A stretch of DNA of 64,000 nucleotides from Thalassospira sp. TSL5-1 (GCF_001907695.1 NZ_KV880637.1:62001-126000), one strand, 5' to 3'; counted from the first letter of the stretch, positions 36,301 through 45,473 are shown. Program-made: numbers and translations. Notes: generated by a model not told the origin, from the sequence alone.

Positions 36301-37689
36301 TCAAACCGTAAACCCATAAATATCCCATTCCGCGCGGCTGACTTCCTGGATCATCTGTTCATATTCGGCGCGTTTGATGGCGGCAAAGGCGGTATGCAGG
36401 CAATCGCCTAGCGCATTGCGGGCAAAGGCGGATTGATCAAAGCGGTCAATGGCCTCCAGCCAGCTTCTTGGCAGGTTGGACGGGACCTTTTGCGCATCCA
36501 TTTCAACCTGGCAGGGCGCGCCGGGGTCGGTTTTGTTTTCAATACCATCCAGTGCGGCAGCAAGCGTTACGGTCGCGACCATATAGGGGTTGGCATCCAC
36601 GCCCGCGACGCGATGTTCAAAATGGCGGGTTTTGCCGGGCTGGCCGGGCACGCGAATGGCGACATTGCGGTTTTCCACCCCCCAGTCATCAGACGCCGGG
36701 GAATAAACCGTGGAGGCAAAACGCCGCCAGCTATTCAGGAACGGGGCCAGAACCAGCATGGTATCGCCCACCGTTTGGCGCAGGCCGCCAATGGCGTTGA
36801 GCATCATGGGGCTTAAGCTGTCATCGGGTTGATCGGCAAACAGGTTGCTGCCATTTTCATCAGCCATCGACAGATGCAGGTGCATGCCCGATCCCGGCTC
36901 CGTGCCAAAGGGTTTTGGCATGAAGCAGGCTTCCATGCCAAAACGCCGGGCGCAGGTGCGGATCAGGCGTTTGGCAATAATGACATCGTCGGCAGCGTGC
37001 AACAGGTCACGATAACGAATGGTCATTTCATACTGGCCGGGGCCATATTCGGAAATCACGGTTTCCAGCGTGATGCCCAGATGCGCGGCCCCGTCATAGA
37101 TCGCATCAAACAGCGGCGACATTTCATCAAGCTCATCGACCGACATGGTGTTGCGCAACAGACTTTGGCGTTTGGTTAGGGCATAGGGGGCGGGAAGATA
37201 GCGCCCGTCGGGTGTTGGATTGGGATCAACCAGATAGAATTCCAGCTCAAACGCGCCCATCGGGTTTAGGCCCATTGCCTTGGCCCGGTTGATTTGTCGC
37301 AGCAGGGCCGGGCGCGGTTCGCCGTCAACCGGGGTGCCATCGTCGTTGAACATGGTAATCAGCAATTGCCCCCGTTTGGTATGGGGCAGATAGCCCAGCG
37401 TGCCGGGAATGGGCCAGCAGCGTTTATCGCCGCCCCCCGCCGTCATCACCAGACCTGAGCCATCGACATCCACACCGCGCACATCCTGCCCGAAAAGTGA
37501 CAGGGGCAGGGCGCGGCCCGATGTGTAAATCCCTTCAAGTTCATGGCGACGCACGGTTTTGCCTCGGCCAATGCCGTGGCAGTCGGTCAGAAACACGTCG
37601 ATTGCCTGAAGGTCGGGATATTTTTTAAGGAATGCCTGTGCCTCGGCAAGGTCGGCACCAGTTGGGGCAATTTGCGTGTTTCGTGACAT
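36301..37689 (-). CDS. Glutamine synthetase-family protein, gamma-glutamylpolyamine synthetase-like
   Basis: A 462-residue member of the glutamine synthetase superfamily. The ATP/metal core includes GAFELEFYLVDPN (about 144-156, the E-x-E metal pair), GPGQYEMTI (about 215-223), GSGMHLHLSM (about 261-270) and RVPGQPGKTRHFEHRVAGVDANPY (the phosphate-binding Arg segment). It resembles PuuA or GlnA3-type enzymes, which join glutamate to putrescine or another amine. The substrate is not certain. It is the last gene of an operon after a SAM methyltransferase, FosA and a glutathione S-transferase, which is not the usual puu setting. Confidence 0.85.
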   Translation of the reverse strand: MSRNTQIAPTGADLAEAQAFLKKYPDLQAIDVFLTDCHGIGRGKTVRRHELEGIYTSGRALPLSLFGQDVRGVDVDGSGLVMTAGGGDKRCWPIPGTLGYLPHTKRGQLLITMFNDDGTPVDGEPRPALLRQINRAKAMGLNPMGAFELEFYLVDPNPTPDGRYLPAPYALTKRQSLLRNTMSVDELDEMSPLFDAIYDGAAHLGITLETVISEYGPGQYEMTIRYRDLLHAADDVIIAKRLIRTCARRFGMEACFMPKPFGTEPGSGMHLHLSMADENGSNLFADQPDDSLSPMMLNAIGGLRQTVGDTMLVLAPFLNSWRRFASTVYSPASDDWGVENRNVAIRVPGQPGKTRHFEHRVAGVDANPYMVATVTLAAALDGIENKTDPGAPCQVEMDAQKVPSNLPRSWLEAIDRFDQSAFARNALGDCLHTAFAAIKRAEYEQMIQEVSRAEWDIYGFTV

Positions 37690-37694
37690 GGTCT

Positions 37695-38186
37695 TTATCC
37701 CTGATAACGCCGGAAGAAATAACGGTCCTGCGGCACACCTTCGGGCAGGGGTTCGGCGATGGTGCCGGGCACGTCAATTTTCTGGTCGGATGCGACAATC
37801 GCCCCTTTCATCAGGGCAGGCGGCAGCGTTTTGCCGATGAAGGACGCGATTTTGGCGTTCAGCGCCTCGTCCCCGGTGCCAACATCGGAATGAACCAGGG
37901 CAACACGGCCTTTAAACTGTTCGACAGCCTGCGGCAGGGTTTCAAAAATATCGCCTAGAAACAGGTGATTATCACCGGGGATACATTTGGGATGGGCGTT
38001 AATCTGCCGGTCAAAAACATAAATTTCCCGGTCCGGCATAATTTCGCGCAAGTGATCAAAGGTGCGGCCATTGCCAAGGCCGATTTCAAGTACAAGACCA
38101 TCCAGATCCTGGATCATGACGGCAGAGGCATTCAGGCAGTCGCGCTGGGCCTGAAGGCGGCGAATAACACTGTTAAGGCGGGACAT
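37695..38186 (-). CDS. Class I SAM-dependent methyltransferase (PF12692-like)
   Basis: A 163-residue Rossmann-fold methyltransferase. The SAM-binding motif I is VLEIGLGNGRTFDHL (about 32-46), the acidic end of strand 2 is VFDRQINAHP, and the motif near 82-105 (GDIFETLPQ ... VALVHSDVGTGDE) follows. It matches the short Methyltransf_17 type rather than the common UbiE type, and the target is unknown. It starts one base after the FosA stop and ends five bases before the glutamine synthetase-like gene. GGAG six bases upstream supports ATG 38186. Confidence 0.75.
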   Translation of the reverse strand: MSRLNSVIRRLQAQRDCLNASAVMIQDLDGLVLEIGLGNGRTFDHLREIMPDREIYVFDRQINAHPKCIPGDNHLFLGDIFETLPQAVEQFKGRVALVHSDVGTGDEALNAKIASFIGKTLPPALMKGAIVASDQKIDVPGTIAEPLPEGVPQDRYFFRRYQG

Positions 38187-38642
38187 TTATTTCTCCGTTT
38201 GGGGCGAGGCATCCGGGACGATGGGTGTTTCGACAGTGTCGTAAAACACCATGCCCGGCGGTGGATTCTGCCGGTAATGATCCAGCCGGGACTGCCAGTT
38301 TCCTTCATGAAGTTCAAGGCGATGGCCATCCGGGTCCAGAAAATAGACAGACGCCCCTTCGCTGCGGTTTGTTTTCCATTCCCGGGCACCGGCATCGTGC
38401 AGTTTCTGGCGCATGGCGGCAAAGTCGGCCGGGTCAACATCAAAGGCAAGATGGGTATAGCTGGTGGCGGGTGGCAAGGATTGAGGATCAAGGCTAAGAC
38501 ATAACCATACATCGCCTAGCAACAGATAAGCCCCTTCGTCCCAGCGTGCCAGGGGACGTGCCCCCAGAACGCCGGTATAAAAGGCAAAGCTTCCCGCAAG
38601 GTCGCGGGTGGCAAAGGTGATATGATTGAGCCCCCTGATCAC
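38187..38642 (-). CDS. fosA: Fosfomycin resistance glutathione transferase FosA
   Basis: A 151-residue VOC-superfamily protein. The three metal ligands fall exactly at His7, His64 and Glu110, as in FosA. Thr9, Trp46, Lys90, Ser94 and Arg119, the residues around fosfomycin and the K+ loop, also line up at the same numbers. The loop reads NRSEGASVYFLDPDGH. The family uses Mn2+ and glutathione to open the fosfomycin epoxide. It carries about ten extra C-terminal residues. The gst gene lies 11 bp upstream and the methyltransferase directly downstream. In an environmental species the natural substrate could be another epoxide, so resistance should be tested. Confidence 0.88.
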   Translation of the reverse strand: MIRGLNHITFATRDLAGSFAFYTGVLGARPLARWDEGAYLLLGDVWLCLSLDPQSLPPATSYTHLAFDVDPADFAAMRQKLHDAGAREWKTNRSEGASVYFLDPDGHRLELHEGNWQSRLDHYRQNPPPGMVFYDTVETPIVPDASPQTEK

Positions 38643-38653
38643 GGTTTGGGCGT

Positions 38654-39259
38654 TCAGGCCAGCGGGTCGGTGGCGTCAAAGGCCGGAACAAGCTTGCGGA
38701 AATCATCCAGCCAGCCTTGCAAAACCGGATATTTTGCCCGCCATGCGCCATCAAAGCGCAGGTCAAGATAGCCCAGCGCACAGGCCGTAGCGACATGACC
38801 AATGGTAAGATCATCAGACAGTGACGGCGGATTGGCAGCCAGTTCATCAAGCGCACGGCGCACTTTTTCGGATTGATAGGTCAGCCATTCCTGATGGCGT
38901 TTTTCTTCCGGGCGCATCCGGGTTTCGTAAACCTGCAGGATTGACGCATCGACAATGCCATCCGCTAGCGCCTGAAGGGTCAGCGCCTGCCAGCGGGCAT
39001 CGCTTTCGGTCGGATGCAGGGTTTTGCCATCGGCAAGGGAGTCCAGATATTCGCAGATCACGCGCGAATCATAGATTTTGCGGCCATCATCCAGGATCAG
39101 GATGGGAATTTTACCCAGCGGGTTTTGCTGGCGAAGGGTATCTTCCGGGTTTTGGGTATCGGCAGCTTCGACGGTAAGCTGGTCGTAAATGCCAAGATAT
39201 TTTGCCGTAATTTTGACTTTGCGCCCAAAGGGAGAGGCAGCGGAAGAACGAACGATCAT
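38654..39259 (-). CDS. Glutathione S-transferase family protein
   Basis: A 201-residue GST with an N-terminal thioredoxin fold (SAASPFGRKVKITAKYLG; PLGKIPILILDDG; IYDSRVICEYLD holding the glutathione-contacting residues) and an all-helical C-terminal domain (about 85-195). The C-terminal segment SDDLTIGHVATACALGYLDLRF is the conserved N-capping box region. It would conjugate glutathione to electrophiles. It heads the operon that continues with FosA, itself a glutathione transferase, so the two may share a detoxification role. An imperfect palindrome lies 15 bp upstream. Confidence 0.85.
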   Translation of the reverse strand: MIVRSSAASPFGRKVKITAKYLGIYDQLTVEAADTQNPEDTLRQQNPLGKIPILILDDGRKIYDSRVICEYLDSLADGKTLHPTESDARWQALTLQALADGIVDASILQVYETRMRPEEKRHQEWLTYQSEKVRRALDELAANPPSLSDDLTIGHVATACALGYLDLRFDGAWRAKYPVLQGWLDDFRKLVPAFDATDPLA

Positions 39260-39273
39260 GGGGCGGGCCTTTC

Positions 39274-39298
39274 TGTGCCAACAAAGATTATTGGCGCA
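39274..39298. promoter_or_regulatory. Inverted repeat upstream of the gst-fosA operon
   Basis: TGTGCCAA (39274-39281) and TTGGCGCA (39291-39298), seven of eight bases complementary, spacer nine bases, ending 15 bp before the gst ATG. It overlaps the region where the promoter and ribosome site should be and may be an operator. The binding protein is unknown. Confidence 0.4.
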
Positions 39299-39438
39299 GT
39301 GTAAGGGGAAAAAGCGGCTTGATGGAAACCAAATTTCCGCTCCGGCCCGTGATTGTCGGGCTTGTGGTAAATCGGGCAGGGTTTTGCTCTAAGCAATTGA
39401 AGCCGTTGGGGCCCCCAGACAAAACGCGGTTTCACGCA

Positions 39439-39732
39439 TCAGGACGAATAACTGCGTTCGGCTTCGGGGTTTTCGGCTTCATTGCGCGACAGGGCAGCAA
39501 GGTGCAATTCGCGCAGCATGCGCACGCTGGGACGCAGGGCAAAAAAAACGCTCCCCACCAAAAACAGCCATGTCCCTGCTTCCATCAGGGATTTGTAAAA
39601 GAAAAGGATCGAACCAACGATAAAGGCAATGGCGGCCAGTAGGTCAACCGCTGAATAGATCAGCTCGTATATGCTGTAGACTTCACGGTGGCGCGGCGTC
39701 TGGTCGAACCGACGGGCACGGAACAGTTTCAT
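39439..39732 (-). CDS. YrhK-domain small membrane protein
   Basis: A 97-residue protein with two predicted membrane helices (about 30-45 and 52-70) and the YrhK-like core YELIYSAVDLLAAIAFIVGS ... FFYKSLMEAGTWLFLVGSVFF, then RPSVRMLRELHL. The domain (PF14145) is of unknown function and is found in small bacterial membrane proteins. CAGGAG seven bases before ATG 39732 decides the start over the longer frame. It stands alone between the xerC region and the gst operon. Confidence 0.7.
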   Translation of the reverse strand: MKLFRARRFDQTPRHREVYSIYELIYSAVDLLAAIAFIVGSILFFYKSLMEAGTWLFLVGSVFFALRPSVRMLRELHLAALSRNEAENPEAERSYSS

Positions 39733-39832
39733 GCGGGATCTCCTGCAAAGAGGGGGCTTCACAGGAATTGAACGCAATTGAGGCAGAATTGTTTCGGCAA
39801 ACTGTTGATTTTATGTCCTTTGTTGCCAGATT

Positions 39833-40804
39833 TCATCGCGCACGGGGATGGGCACCCCGATAAACTGCCATCAGGCGTTCGCTATCGACCGAGGTGTAAC
39901 GCTGGGTCGTGGACAGCGAAACATGGCCCAAAAGGTCCTGAATGGTGCGTAAATCACCGCCGCCTGCCAGAAGGTGGGTGGCAAAGCTGTGGCGCATGGC
40001 GTGCGGCGTTGCCGTTTCCGGCAGATTGAGCAACGCACGGATGCGGCGCATTTCGCGCTGGGCGACCTGGGCAATCAGGCGTTTGCCCCGTGCGCCCAAA
40101 AACAGCGGATCATGGCCGGTTTGGGTGTAGGGGCAGGCAGTAAGGTAGTCGTCAATCGCCTCGATCACGACGGGTAACACCGGCACCAGGCGTTGTTTGT
40201 TGCCTTTGCCGGTAATGACCAGCGATGAGCCTTGCGGGCGCTGGTCGTAATTAAGGCTTAAGGCCTCGGCAATACGCAGGCCACAGCCATAAAGCAGGGT
40301 AAACAGGGCCAGGTTGCGCTTTGCCAGCCACGGGTCGTCCTGAAAGGCTCCGGCATTGTCGATCACGGCCATTGCATCTTCGGGGGTTAGCGGTTTGGGA
40401 ACCGATTGTGCCTGCCTTGGATTGCGGATGGTGGTGATGGCGGCATTTTGCCCCCGCCCGGTGCGGTCGAGAAAACGATAGAAATTGCGCAGTGTTGAAA
40501 GGGCGCGTGCGGTGGATGATTTTGCCATATCCGCGGCATTGCGGTGCGCAAGCCAGCTTCGGAAATCGCGCGGGGTGAGGGATAATAGCGTTTCCAGTGT
40601 GGGCGCACCGCCGCGATGCTGGTCGATAAAGGCGAAAAACGCATACAGATCGACCAGATAGTTTTCGGTGGTGTGATGGGAGGCCCGCCTTTCACTGCGC
40701 AGCCATTGCAGCCAGGCATCCACGGTTTGCCGGGTATCGGTGGGCAGCGTCAGGGCGGTTAGCGCGCTTGAGGGTTTGTCTTTCAGGCCGGGTTGGTCAG
40801 CCAT
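39833..40804 (-). CDS. xerC: Tyrosine recombinase XerC
   Basis: A 323-residue tyrosine recombinase. The catalytic set is present in order: Arg in YGCGLRIAEAL, Lys in ITGKGNKQRLVPV, HAMRHSFATHL with His and Arg, GHVSLSTTQRYT with His and the nucleophile Tyr. With XerD it resolves chromosome dimers at dif. The N-terminal SAM-like core-binding domain spans about 20-115. It overlaps the DUF484 gene by 22 bases, an arrangement conserved in many proteobacteria, and the pair precedes transaldolase. XerC is preferred to XerD on context. Confidence 0.9.
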   Translation of the reverse strand: MADQPGLKDKPSSALTALTLPTDTRQTVDAWLQWLRSERRASHHTTENYLVDLYAFFAFIDQHRGGAPTLETLLSLTPRDFRSWLAHRNAADMAKSSTARALSTLRNFYRFLDRTGRGQNAAITTIRNPRQAQSVPKPLTPEDAMAVIDNAGAFQDDPWLAKRNLALFTLLYGCGLRIAEALSLNYDQRPQGSSLVITGKGNKQRLVPVLPVVIEAIDDYLTACPYTQTGHDPLFLGARGKRLIAQVAQREMRRIRALLNLPETATPHAMRHSFATHLLAGGGDLRTIQDLLGHVSLSTTQRYTSVDSERLMAVYRGAHPRAR

Positions 40805-41472
40805 CGGCGCACACCAAATTCAATAACGGATGACAGAAACAGGATCAGATCCGCCCCCTGTGCCGGGCTGAAATAGCCGGGTTCGGCAACCCCAAAGGCC
40901 ACCAGCCCGACCGGATCGTCGTAAAACGGGGCCAGGCGAACAAGGGCGGCGGAATTGACAATATCGGCCTTGGGGCCAAAAATGGCCTCGTCGCCCGCAT
41001 GTTCGGGCACCAGCCAGACATCGTGATCTTCGCCCAGCACCTGGTCAACGGCACCCTGTGTCAGGCGGCGCACCCGCCCGCCACAGCGCGGTACCGGGTT
41101 ATCGGGATGTTCTTCAAAACAGATGGAAATGCAGTCCAGATCCAGAAGTTGCGGCACCAGATCCTGCAGGGCCTCGACAAAGGTTTCAAACCCGCGTGCA
41201 TTGAGCAGGGCCAGAACCGCCCGGTGAATGCGCTGCTGGGTTTCGAGGTTGGATTTGGAGATATTGATCAGCTCGCTGGTGGCACCGCGCAGCCGGTCGC
41301 TTTCGGCGCGCAGGCGTTCAACAATATATTGCTGCATGTCGGCGACACCGGACCCATGATGGCGCACCGGCATTTCCAGACTGTCGAGAAGTTCGTGGCG
41401 GTGTTTGAAAAAGTCAGGATTTTCTGCAAGATATTCGGCGATATCTTCTGCGCGCAAAGCAGTTTTTTCCAT
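40783..41472 (-). CDS. DUF484 family protein
   Basis: A 229-residue protein with N-terminal helices (DIAEYLAENPDFFKHRHELL) and a GAF-like C-terminal domain, the DUF484 (PF04340) architecture. The function is not known, though the gene is widely found next to xerC, sometimes with dapF. It overlaps xerC by 22 bases, so the two are translationally linked. There is no membrane segment. It might couple a cell signal to chromosome dimer resolution, but that is speculation. Confidence 0.85.
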   Translation of the reverse strand: MEKTALRAEDIAEYLAENPDFFKHRHELLDSLEMPVRHHGSGVADMQQYIVERLRAESDRLRGATSELINISKSNLETQQRIHRAVLALLNARGFETFVEALQDLVPQLLDLDCISICFEEHPDNPVPRCGGRVRRLTQGAVDQVLGEDHDVWLVPEHAGDEAIFGPKADIVNSAALVRLAPFYDDPVGLVAFGVAEPGYFSPAQGADLILFLSSVIEFGVRRWLTNPA

Positions 41473-41498
41473 GTGTCCCGGCAGTTTGTTGTCATATT

Positions 41499-41534
41499 AA
41501 AAAACCCGGCTGCCACAATGCGGGCAACCGGGTT
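41499..41534 (-). terminator. Terminator after transaldolase
   Basis: Arms AACCCGG (41503-41509) and CCGGGTT (41528-41534) extended by TGCC/GGCA with one mismatch; the minus strand continues TTTTTTAATATG. It lies between the transaldolase stop and the DUF484 start. Confidence 0.8.
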
Positions 41535-41579
41535 AAATGCTGATTAAAGGCGGCTTAAAAATTGTCCGCCGTTCAATCC

Positions 41580-42236
41580 TTACAGGATCGACTGACCGGT
41601 TTTTTCCCAGTCGGCCAGGAAGGCTTCGAGGCCCTTGTCGGTCAGCGGGTGTTTGAACAACTGACCCAGAACCTGCGGCGGAATGGTGACGACATCTGCA
41701 CCCAGACGGGCCGAATCGACAACATGCTGCGGGCCGCGTGCGGATGCGACCAGCACTTCGGTTTCCCAGTTCGGGTAGTTGTTGTAAACTTCGCAAATGT
41801 CGGCGATCAGCTGCATGCCATCGCTGGAAATGTCGTCCAGACGGCCAACGAACGGCGAAACGTAGGTTGCACCGGCCTTGGCAGCCAGAATGGCCTGACC
41901 AACCGAGAAGCATAGCGTGACGTTGGTTTTAATGCCTTCGTCGGTGAAGGTGCGGCAGGCTTTCAGCCCGTCCGGGGTCAGCGGCAGTTTGACGACGACA
42001 TTGTCGGCAATTGCGGCCAGCTTGCGGCCTTCGGCGATGATGGTGTCATAGTCGGTCGCGGCGACTTCGGCGCTGACCGGGCCATCAACAACGTCGCAAA
42101 TTTCCTTGATCAGGTCGATAAACGGGCGGCCAGCCTTGGCAACCAGCGACGGATTGGTGGTGACGCCGTCTACCAGGCCAGATTTGGCAAGTTCGCGAAT
42201 GGCGTCGATGTCGGCGGTGTCGATGAAGAACTTCAT
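41580..42236 (-). CDS. tal: Transaldolase / fructose-6-phosphate aldolase family
   Basis: A 218-residue class I aldolase of the short (FSA/TalC) transaldolase type: [16 protein letters not shown] at the start (Asp6 in the catalytic region), [13 protein letters not shown] at 24-36, and Lys83 in [10 protein letters not shown] as the Schiff-base lysine. FSA and small transaldolases share length and motifs, so whether it moves dihydroxyacetone units between sugar phosphates or acts as an aldolase is unclear. Its neighbours, xerC-DUF484 downstream and divergent priA, are the normal alphaproteobacterial order. It has its own terminator. Confidence 0.9.
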   Translation of the reverse strand: MKFFIDTADIDAIRELAKSGLVDGVTTNPSLVAKAGRPFIDLIKEICDVVDGPVSAEVAATDYDTIIAEGRKLAAIADNVVVKLPLTPDGLKACRTFTDEGIKTNVTLCFSVGQAILAAKAGATYVSPFVGRLDDISSDGMQLIADICEVYNNYPNWETEVLVASARGPQHVVDSARLGADVVTIPPQVLGQLFKHPLTDKGLEAFLADWEKTGQSIL

Positions 42237-42372
42237 TATAATTCCTGCTGATGAAGACCGTTGTTCGAGGATGCAGATTACTGCTATTGGCTGTGGGACC
42301 GTATTTTACCGGCTAAACCGGACCTTGTGCGGTTCGGATCACGCCAGCCTATCGTGACGGGGTTTATAATAT

Positions 42373-44586
42373 ATGTGCGCCGCAAAGGCCATAACGGGAA
42401 ATCTGTTTGAACGTCGCACGGTGTCCGTGCTGCCGCCCCTGCCATTGGCGGGGCCTTATGACTATGTCGTTCCCGAAGGCCTGGATGTTGCGCCGGGCGA
42501 TTTTGTCGAAATTCCCCTGGGACGTCAAACCCAGCGTGGTGTTGTCTGGGGTGATGCCACAGGCGAGGTGGACCCGGCCAAACTGCGCGATATTTACGGG
42601 GTGCTGCCTGCCGCCCCGATGCCCGCGGTAACGCGTCGCTTCATCGATTGGGTATCAGCCTATACCCTCAGCCCGCAAGGGGCCGTTTTGCGCATGGCGA
42701 TGAGTGTGAGTGACGCACTCGACGCACCAAAGCCGGTTTTTCGCTTTGGTCTGGCGCATGGCGCGGTCGAGTCGCAGGCCCATATCCGTATGACCCCGGC
42801 CCGCAAACGCATTTTATCGCTGCTGGCCGATCACCCGTCGCTGGAACAGGCCGATATCTTGCAGGAAACCGGCACCACTGCCAGCGTGCTTAAGGGGCTG
42901 GTCGAGGCAGGCGTGGTGCGGCGCGAACAGGTTGCCCCGCCATCGCCCTTTGCCCTGCCGGATTTATCCATTCCCCGCCCGAACCTGTCGGAAGATCAGG
43001 AAAAGGCGGCCGATTTTTTATGTGACAAGGTCGACGCGGGCGGATTTTCAACCATTTTGATTGACGGTGTGACCGGGTCGGGCAAGACCGAGGTGTATTT
43101 TGAAGCCGTGCGCGCCGCCCTGGCCCTGGGCCAGCAGGTTATGGTGCTGCTGCCCGAAATTGCCCTGTCGGCCCAGTGGTTGCAGCGGTTTCGCGACCGG
43201 TTTGGCGTGGAACCGGCCCTTTGGCATTCCGAGGTTGGGCAGGCGCGACGGCGCGAAACCTGGCGGGCGGTGGCTGATGGTTCTGCGCGGCTGGTGGTTG
43301 GCGCGCGATCGGCGCTGTTTTTGCCTTATCGCAAGCTTGGCCTGATAGTGGTCGATGAAGAACACGAACATGCCTTCAAGCAGGAAGATGGCGTGATTTA
43401 TCATGCCCGCGATATGGCGGTGGCGCGCGGGCATTTGGGCAAATTCCCGGTGATGCTGGCTTCGGCCACGCCCTCGCTTGAAACACTGGCAAATGTCGAG
43501 GCAGGCCGGTATGAACGCGTGGTGCTGGGCCAGCGCCACGGGGTGGCCGTGCTGCCCCGTGTCGAGATTGTCGATATCCGCGTGGATAAGCCCGAACGAC
43601 AACGCTGGATCACCCCGACCCTGAAACAAAGACTGGTGGAAACCTTTGAAGCCGGTGAACAGGCGATGCTGTTTTTGAACCGGCGGGGCTATGCGCCGTT
43701 AACCCTGTGCCGCGCCTGTGGTCATCGTTTTCAGTGCCCCAACTGCACGGCCTGGCTGGTGGAGCATCGCGCCTGGGGCAAGTTGCAGTGCCATCATTGT
43801 GGTTATTCGGCCAAAATTCCCGATGCCTGCCCGGCCTGCGGGGCAGAGGAAAAACTGGCCCCCTGTGGCCCGGGGGTGGAACGCCTGTATGAAGAAGCAA
43901 TCCAGACCTTCCCGGATTTGAAAGTCGAGGTGGCAACATCGGACAATATTGCCGGGCCAAAGGCGGCTGCGGCCCTGGTGGACCGGGTGCATAACCATGA
44001 AGTTGACCTGCTGATTGGCACGCAAATTCTTGCCAAGGGGTATCACTTCCCGATGCTGACGCTGGTGGGCGTGATTGATGCCGATTTGGGCCTGGCGGGC
44101 GGCGATTTGCGCGCTGCAGAGCGCAGTTATCAGCTTTTGACCCAGGTGGCAGGGCGTGCCGGGCGGGGGGAACGACCCGGCACGGTGCTGTTGCAAACAG
44201 CAGACCCGAATAACCGGGTGATTAAGGCGATTGCGGCGGGCGACCGTGATGCCTTTGACAAGGTAGAGCTCTCGGAACGGATGAAATACGGCATGCCGCC
44301 GCATGGGAAGCTGGCCGCATTGATTATTTCCGGGAAAAAGGAAAACGAGGTCGATGAAGCGGCCTGGCGCATTGGCCGCGTGGCCCCGCGGGGTGATGGC
44401 ATTGTTGTGCTGGGACCGGCCCCGGCACCGCTATCGTTATTGCGCGGGCGGTTCCGTCGGCGGTTTTTGCTGCGTACCGATAAATCGGTCAAGGTGCAGG
44501 CGGTTATCCAGGACTGGCTCAGCCGGGTAAAAACGCCGGGCAGTGTGCGGGTGCAGGTCGATATCGATCCCTATAGTTTTATGTAG
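42373..44586 (+). CDS. priA: Primosomal replication protein N' (PriA helicase)
   Basis: A 737-residue superfamily 2 helicase that reloads the replisome at stalled forks. It has the N-terminal DNA-binding domain (about 1-110), Walker A DGVTGSGKT (231-239), DEEH at 328-331, and the zinc-binding Cys segments around residues 440-490 (CRACGHRFQCPNC; CHHCGYSAKIPDACPACG). ADLGLAGGDLRAAERSYQLL and QVAGRAGRG carry motifs V-VI. The length and motifs are complete. It is monocistronic, facing an orphan binding-protein gene; in related genomes it usually sits close to the atp operon, which follows 2 kb later here. Confidence 0.95.
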   Translation: MCAAKAITGNLFERRTVSVLPPLPLAGPYDYVVPEGLDVAPGDFVEIPLGRQTQRGVVWGDATGEVDPAKLRDIYGVLPAAPMPAVTRRFIDWVSAYTLSPQGAVLRMAMSVSDALDAPKPVFRFGLAHGAVESQAHIRMTPARKRILSLLADHPSLEQADILQETGTTASVLKGLVEAGVVRREQVAPPSPFALPDLSIPRPNLSEDQEKAADFLCDKVDAGGFSTILIDGVTGSGKTEVYFEAVRAALALGQQVMVLLPEIALSAQWLQRFRDRFGVEPALWHSEVGQARRRETWRAVADGSARLVVGARSALFLPYRKLGLIVVDEEHEHAFKQEDGVIYHARDMAVARGHLGKFPVMLASATPSLETLANVEAGRYERVVLGQRHGVAVLPRVEIVDIRVDKPERQRWITPTLKQRLVETFEAGEQAMLFLNRRGYAPLTLCRACGHRFQCPNCTAWLVEHRAWGKLQCHHCGYSAKIPDACPACGAEEKLAPCGPGVERLYEEAIQTFPDLKVEVATSDNIAGPKAAAALVDRVHNHEVDLLIGTQILAKGYHFPMLTLVGVIDADLGLAGGDLRAAERSYQLLTQVAGRAGRGERPGTVLLQTADPNNRVIKAIAAGDRDAFDKVELSERMKYGMPPHGKLAALIISGKKENEVDEAAWRIGRVAPRGDGIVVLGPAPAPLSLLRGRFRRRFLLRTDKSVKVQAVIQDWLSRVKTPGSVRVQVDIDPYSFM

Positions 44587-44605
44587 GTGTCATACGTTTT
44601 GCCCA

Positions 44606-45454
44606 TTATCTTGTGCTGGTTTGAGGGCTTGCGAGGGTGACGTGTTCCCCGTCAATGCCATCCGGCCCAAGATAACGTGCAACGATTGCCTGCAAACGGC
44701 CATCGTCGCGCATCTTGCGGATGATGTTGTCATATCGTTTGAGGAACAGGCCTTTGTCCGGATAAACCGAGGCACGGCTGAAGGGGTTATAGTAGGGTGC
44801 GCGCCGCAAGGGCTGTGTTAAAAACGCAATTTTGTCGCGTTGGCCCTTTTGCAAGGCACAATAAACGGTTGTCAGATAATTGACCGGCACCACATCGACC
44901 CGTTTTTCCAGCAGCATCGGGATCAAAAGGTCGTTGCGGGCAACAGTGATGATGTCGAGGCCCGACTTCCAAAAGGCTGGCGTATAGGAATATCCTGCCG
45001 CTGCCCCAATGCGGTAGGGGGCGAGGTCGTTTAGTGTCTTATAATGAATATAGTCCCGGTCCGAGGCGCGAACCGCAAACCGCCAGTCCAGCGAGAGATG
45101 TGACTCCTCGGGATATAAAAGATATTTCTCCCGTGCTTCATTGCGCGAGAGGCTCATGACAATGTCGGATTCTCCGGTTTCGGCATTGCGCAGCAAACGC
45201 CGACCACTATCGACAAAGCGAAAGACATAGTCGCTGATGCCCATTTCGCCCAGCACTTCGCTCAGGATATCAACGTCAATGCCCTGGGGTTTTCCGAAGC
45301 TGGACCATTTGAGCGGGGGTTCTGTCAGGCCTTCGATAACAAGCGTATGCGCATAGCCTGCGCGCGGGAGCAACATAAAGCAGCCCAAAAGGATCATGGC
45401 CATCATATGGAAGGCGCATCTTTGTAAGGTGATGTCGTCGAACCCGTCTATCAC
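44606..45454 (-). CDS. Orphan periplasmic amino-acid-type binding protein (PF00497-like)
   Basis: A 282-residue protein with a signal peptide (hydrophobic core MILLGCFMLLPRAGYA) and a family-3 solute-binding fold: TEPPLKWSSFGKPQGIDVDILSEVLGEMG near 40-70, then DIVMSLSRNEAREKYLLYPE near 98-118, IGAAAGYSYTPAFWKSG near 150-166. No permease or ATPase gene lies beside it, so it may feed a distant transporter or act as a sensor. The start is uncertain: GTG 45454 or ATG 45406. A tandem 11-bp repeat stands 20 bp before 45454. It is convergent with priA and appears to be an insertion between priA and the atp operon. Confidence 0.7.
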   Translation of the reverse strand: MIDGFDDITLQRCAFHMMAMILLGCFMLLPRAGYAHTLVIEGLTEPPLKWSSFGKPQGIDVDILSEVLGEMGISDYVFRFVDSGRRLLRNAETGESDIVMSLSRNEAREKYLLYPEESHLSLDWRFAVRASDRDYIHYKTLNDLAPYRIGAAAGYSYTPAFWKSGLDIITVARNDLLIPMLLEKRVDVVPVNYLTTVYCALQKGQRDKIAFLTQPLRRAPYYNPFSRASVYPDKGLFLKRYDNIIRKMRDDGRLQAIVARYLGPDGIDGEHVTLASPQTSTR

Positions 45455-45473
45455 AATGGTCGTTTCCGGTTTT

